This document shows positions 61,999 to 64,000 of a stretch of DNA of 64,000 nucleotides, in pieces. The stretch is taken from assembly GCA_048268485.1 (NCBI GenBank), contig JBLWVL010000017.1, forward strand, positions 1 through 64,000, read 5' to 3'. The position numbers and the translations under genes were made by a program. This DNA is from Oceanospirillum sp048268485 (lineage in GTDB: Bacteria; Pseudomonadota; Gammaproteobacteria; Pseudomonadales; Halomonadaceae). The notes under the pieces were generated by a model that saw nothing but the letters and a program-made list of their open reading frames with translations, made no database searches and was not told the DNA's origin. How positions within the stretch are numbered: position 1 is the stretch's first letter; every line of letters begins with the position of its first letter.

Positions 61999-62760
61999 TT
62001 ATTGATTACGGTGAACAGAAAACGGAGACCATGCCTGGGAGACCGGCATCAGCTCCAGTTGATTGATATTCAGATGCGGAGGCAAGGTCGCCAGCCAGAG
62101 CACAGTGTCAGCGATATCATCAGGCTGAATGGGGTCTGCGCCCTGATAGAGGTTGTTATAGGCATCCTGATCGCCACCAGTCCGGACCAAGGTAAACTCG
62201 CTTTCTGACAAACCCGGGGCGAGGTTGGTAACCCGCACTCCTGTTCCGGACAGATCGCAGCGCAATGCATACGAGAACTGCTCTACAAAGGCTTTAGTGC
62301 CGCAATACACATTTCCGCCGGGATAGGGCCAATGACCGGCTATCGAACCAAGATTAATAATGGTGCTGCCTTTACCTTGAGCGATCAGCCGGGGGAGCAG
62401 CTTGTGAGTGACCGTTGTCAGACCTTTAATGTTGGTGTCGATCATAGTGTGCCAATCCTGCAGATCACAGGACTGGGCCGGCTCCGTGCCCAGAGCCAGC
62501 CCTGCATTATTCAGCAACAGATCAATCCGGCTGAAGGCATCCGGTAAATCATCCAGTTGTGACTGAACAGCAACAGGATCACAAACATCCAGTGTTAGTG
62601 TCAGCACTTCAGTCTGAGCGGACAGCTCCTCCTGAATTGCCTCCAGACGTGAAGCCCTACGGCCGGTGAGCACCAAATGCCAGCCGACATCAGCAAGTTT
62701 ACGAGCACAGGCCAGACCAAAGCCTGAGGTGGCACCGGTGATAAAAGCGGTTTTGGACAT
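61999..62760 (-). CDS. isfD: Sulfoacetaldehyde reductase IsfD (short-chain dehydrogenase)
   Basis: A 253-residue SDR enzyme. Cofactor motif TGATSGFG, followed by TGRRASRL favouring NADP, LLNNAGLALG, the catalytic Ser in LGSIAG and YxxxK in YCGTK. It would reduce sulfoacetaldehyde to isethionate. SDR sequence alone cannot give the substrate; the call rests on the position between tpa and a TauE-type exporter, as described for Chromohalobacter salexigens. The start is ATG 62760, set by AGGAG 7 bases upstream; the longer open frame would overlap isfE. Confidence 0.87.
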   Translation of the reverse strand: MSKTAFITGATSGFGLACARKLADVGWHLVLTGRRASRLEAIQEELSAQTEVLTLTLDVCDPVAVQSQLDDLPDAFSRIDLLLNNAGLALGTEPAQSCDLQDWHTMIDTNIKGLTTVTHKLLPRLIAQGKGSTIINLGSIAGHWPYPGGNVYCGTKAFVEQFSYALRCDLSGTGVRVTNLAPGLSESEFTLVRTGGDQDAYNNLYQGADPIQPDDIADTVLWLATLPPHLNINQLELMPVSQAWSPFSVHRNQ

Positions 62761-62783
62761 GATATGTCTCCTGTTCAGATTCA

Positions 62784-63539
62784 TCAGAAAATTCGGTAAA
62801 TCCCCAACCCCACTCCGCTGAGCGACAGCGCCGTCAACACCGGCAGAGCGACTGAGTGGAAAGAAGCGGGTTGTAAGCGGTGAAACCCCCACTGCCCTAA
62901 CTGAACGCCTATTAACGTAGGCAATATCAGTATCAAAAACGGAGTCAGCAAATCCGCATCAAAAACGTCATTGAGATACAGTAGTAGCAAGGCCAGCAGA
63001 TCGGTTGCAGCTAAAATCACCACCATAGAGGCACGCTGTACCTGAGGACTCAAACCAGACCCCAGCAGATAACAGACCACAGGCAGACCACCAACAGATG
63101 CAGCAGCGGTAAATGCTCCGGAAACACTACCGATCAGGCAGGTTTTACCGGTTGTAAGTGAGCGGGCGGCAGACTGGGGACGCCGGAAAAGAATCAGGGT
63201 CATACCCAGTACTGAAAAGCTGATCGCCAGTTTGAGCAGGCTTTCCGGCAGTTGCGTCAGAATCAGCAACCCCGCCGGAATACCTATTAAAGCGCCCGCT
63301 CCCAACCGGACAATCAACGGCCGGTCCACATACCGATAGGCGGGCTTCAGCAGCCCGAGGGTGCCCACCAGATCCAGCAGCAGAATTACGGGGACACTTA
63401 GCTGCGGTGGCCAGATCAGATTCAAACCGGTAATGGCTATGGCGGCAAAACCAAAACCGGTATAGCCACGCACCAAAGCAGCAACCGCCACCAAAAGTGC
63501 GGCCCATTCAAGGTATTGAATATCTGCCAGAGGTATCAC
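62784..63539 (-). CDS. isfE: TauE/SafE-type sulfonate exporter IsfE
   Basis: A 251-residue inner-membrane protein with eight membrane segments of the TauE/SafE (DUF81) family: ALVRGYTGFGFAAIAITGL near the start and SGAFTAAASVGGLPVVCYLLGSGLSP in the second half are the paired signature loops. In C. salexigens the equivalent protein is thought to export isethionate. Start GTG at 63539, with only a weak ribosome site. It lies 23 bases before isfD, in the same operon. Confidence 0.85.
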   Translation of the reverse strand: MIPLADIQYLEWAALLVAVAALVRGYTGFGFAAIAITGLNLIWPPQLSVPVILLLDLVGTLGLLKPAYRYVDRPLIVRLGAGALIGIPAGLLILTQLPESLLKLAISFSVLGMTLILFRRPQSAARSLTTGKTCLIGSVSGAFTAAASVGGLPVVCYLLGSGLSPQVQRASMVVILAATDLLALLLLYLNDVFDADLLTPFLILILPTLIGVQLGQWGFHRLQPASFHSVALPVLTALSLSGVGLGIYRIF

Positions 63540-63663
63540 GTCAGCCTAACCCCCTTTCCGTGATGTGCCGGAGCAACATTGCTCAGACTTTCCATCACGT
63601 TAGGGGTTGGTGGGTTCAGGGTGATAGAGCCAGTTCAGGAAGGTTGTGGGTCCAGTGTACCGG

Positions 63664-64000
63664 TCAGGCAGAGCGGAAGCGTTCCAGCGAACGGCTAAGC
63701 TGGGCGATACCCGGCTCAATTTTGTGGGCGGCTATGGCGGAAAACCCCAACCGAAAGTAGTGTCGTGGCGGGGCTGGCGACAGAAAATGCACGGCCCCGG
63801 GTTCAATCAGAACACCATCATGGGCGGCAGCCCAGGAAAGCACCTCTGTATCCACATCCTCTGGCGCTTCCAGCCAAATTGATGAAGCACCGGAACTAAC
63901 CGGAACCGTATGCATACCGGGCAGATGGCTCTCAATCGCCGACTGCATTCGGTCCAACTTGCTAAGATAGAGTTCACGAATCTTACGCAGATAAGTGTCG
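63664..64000 (-). CDS. tauR: MocR/GntR-type regulator TauR, 3' part
   Basis: The C-terminal part (about 111 codons) of a PLP-binding MocR-type regulator; the gene continues past the window end. The visible sequence is the end of the aminotransferase-like domain (LRKIRELYLSKLDRMQSAIESHLPG, then HDGVLIEPGAVHF and YFRLGFSAI). MocR proteins called TauR activate taurine genes in several bacteria. Given the adjacent isfE-isfD-tpa genes on the same strand, this identity is likely. The lysine-binding part and the DNA-binding domain lie outside the window. Confidence 0.75.
   Translation of the reverse strand, partial: DTYLRKIRELYLSKLDRMQSAIESHLPGMHTVPVSSGASSIWLEAPEDVDTEVLSWAAAHDGVLIEPGAVHFLSPAPPRHYFRLGFSAIAAHKIEPGIAQLSRSLERFRSA

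Noticed and set aside
61165..62208. Plus-strand 347-codon frame opposite tpa and isfD
   Set aside because: Spans two real genes on the other strand with no start signal or recognisable motif.
1..64000. Search for tRNA, rRNA, CRISPR repeats and intact insertion sequences
   Set aside because: No cloverleaf with a T-loop consensus, no regularly spaced repeats and no transposase frame were seen; weak or partial examples could be missed by eye.

Overview
The window looks like a chromosomal segment of a marine gammaproteobacterium, most likely an Oceanospirillaceae-type organism (Amphritea, Neptuniibacter, Marinobacterium or a relative). That placement is an inference. It rests on recognisable AlaA, HtpX, RMF, RlmKL, class-2 PyrD, a GDH-180 type glutamate dehydrogenase and DUF2835, together with marine osmolyte genes: a TeaABCD-type ectoine TRAP transporter and a taurine-to-isethionate pathway. 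No rRNA, tRNA, CRISPR array or intact insertion sequence was seen.

Layout. 1-6.2 kb: 3' end of msrB, an RbgA/YlqF-type GTPase, a membrane diguanylate cyclase, a crotonase-fold protein lacking the usual catalytic glutamates, alaA and htpX. 6.4-10.8 kb: a hybrid histidine kinase and a REC-GGDEF-EAL regulator in one operon. 10.9-14.9 kb: teaABCD on the minus strand, with a structured leader and an intercistronic hairpin. 14.9-26.3 kb: pdxB, a WGR protein, a glutaredoxin-like protein, rlmL, rmf with a strikingly structured leader, pyrD, DUF2835 and gdhB. 26.8-34.2 kb: a MoxR-DUF58-DUF4381-BatA-BatB/C-BatD operon. 34.3-39.2 kb: trmA, a TetR regulator divergent from a stand-alone FabF-type ketosynthase, and a multi-span membrane protein.

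39.2-42 kb is an accessory patch. It holds two decayed phage genes (an S49 capsid-protease fragment and a P22-type antirepressor with two in-frame stops), a TumE/TumA-like toxin-antitoxin pair and an AT-rich orphan gene. 42-49.3 kb: a DksA-like zinc protein, a YdcH-like protein, a PACE efflux pump with a divergent LysR regulator, murI, mtgA, and an unusual two-gene operon of a lipoprotein and a Tat-exported DUF1501 protein. 49.4-53.2 kb: an iron-uptake pair (esterase and TonB receptor) behind a clear Fur box. 53.3-58.8 kb: a ParD-like/map overlapping pair, GFA protein, LysR/EamA divergent pair, a haem-binding Tll0287-like protein, a Trp-rich protein and lipocalin Blc. 59-64 kb: a secreted protein of unknown function, then the operon tauR(partial)-isfE-isfD-tpa.

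How the genes fit together. TeaABCD would import ectoine. Tpa, IsfD and IsfE would take amino nitrogen from taurine and export the carbon-sulfur skeleton as isethionate. The Fur-controlled receptor and esterase handle a ferric siderophore. The signalling genes point to c-di-GMP control. The least explained parts are the lipoprotein/DUF1501 operon, the rmf leader and the orphan gene in the accessory patch. All family calls come from reading motifs and from remembered family sequences; no database search was run.
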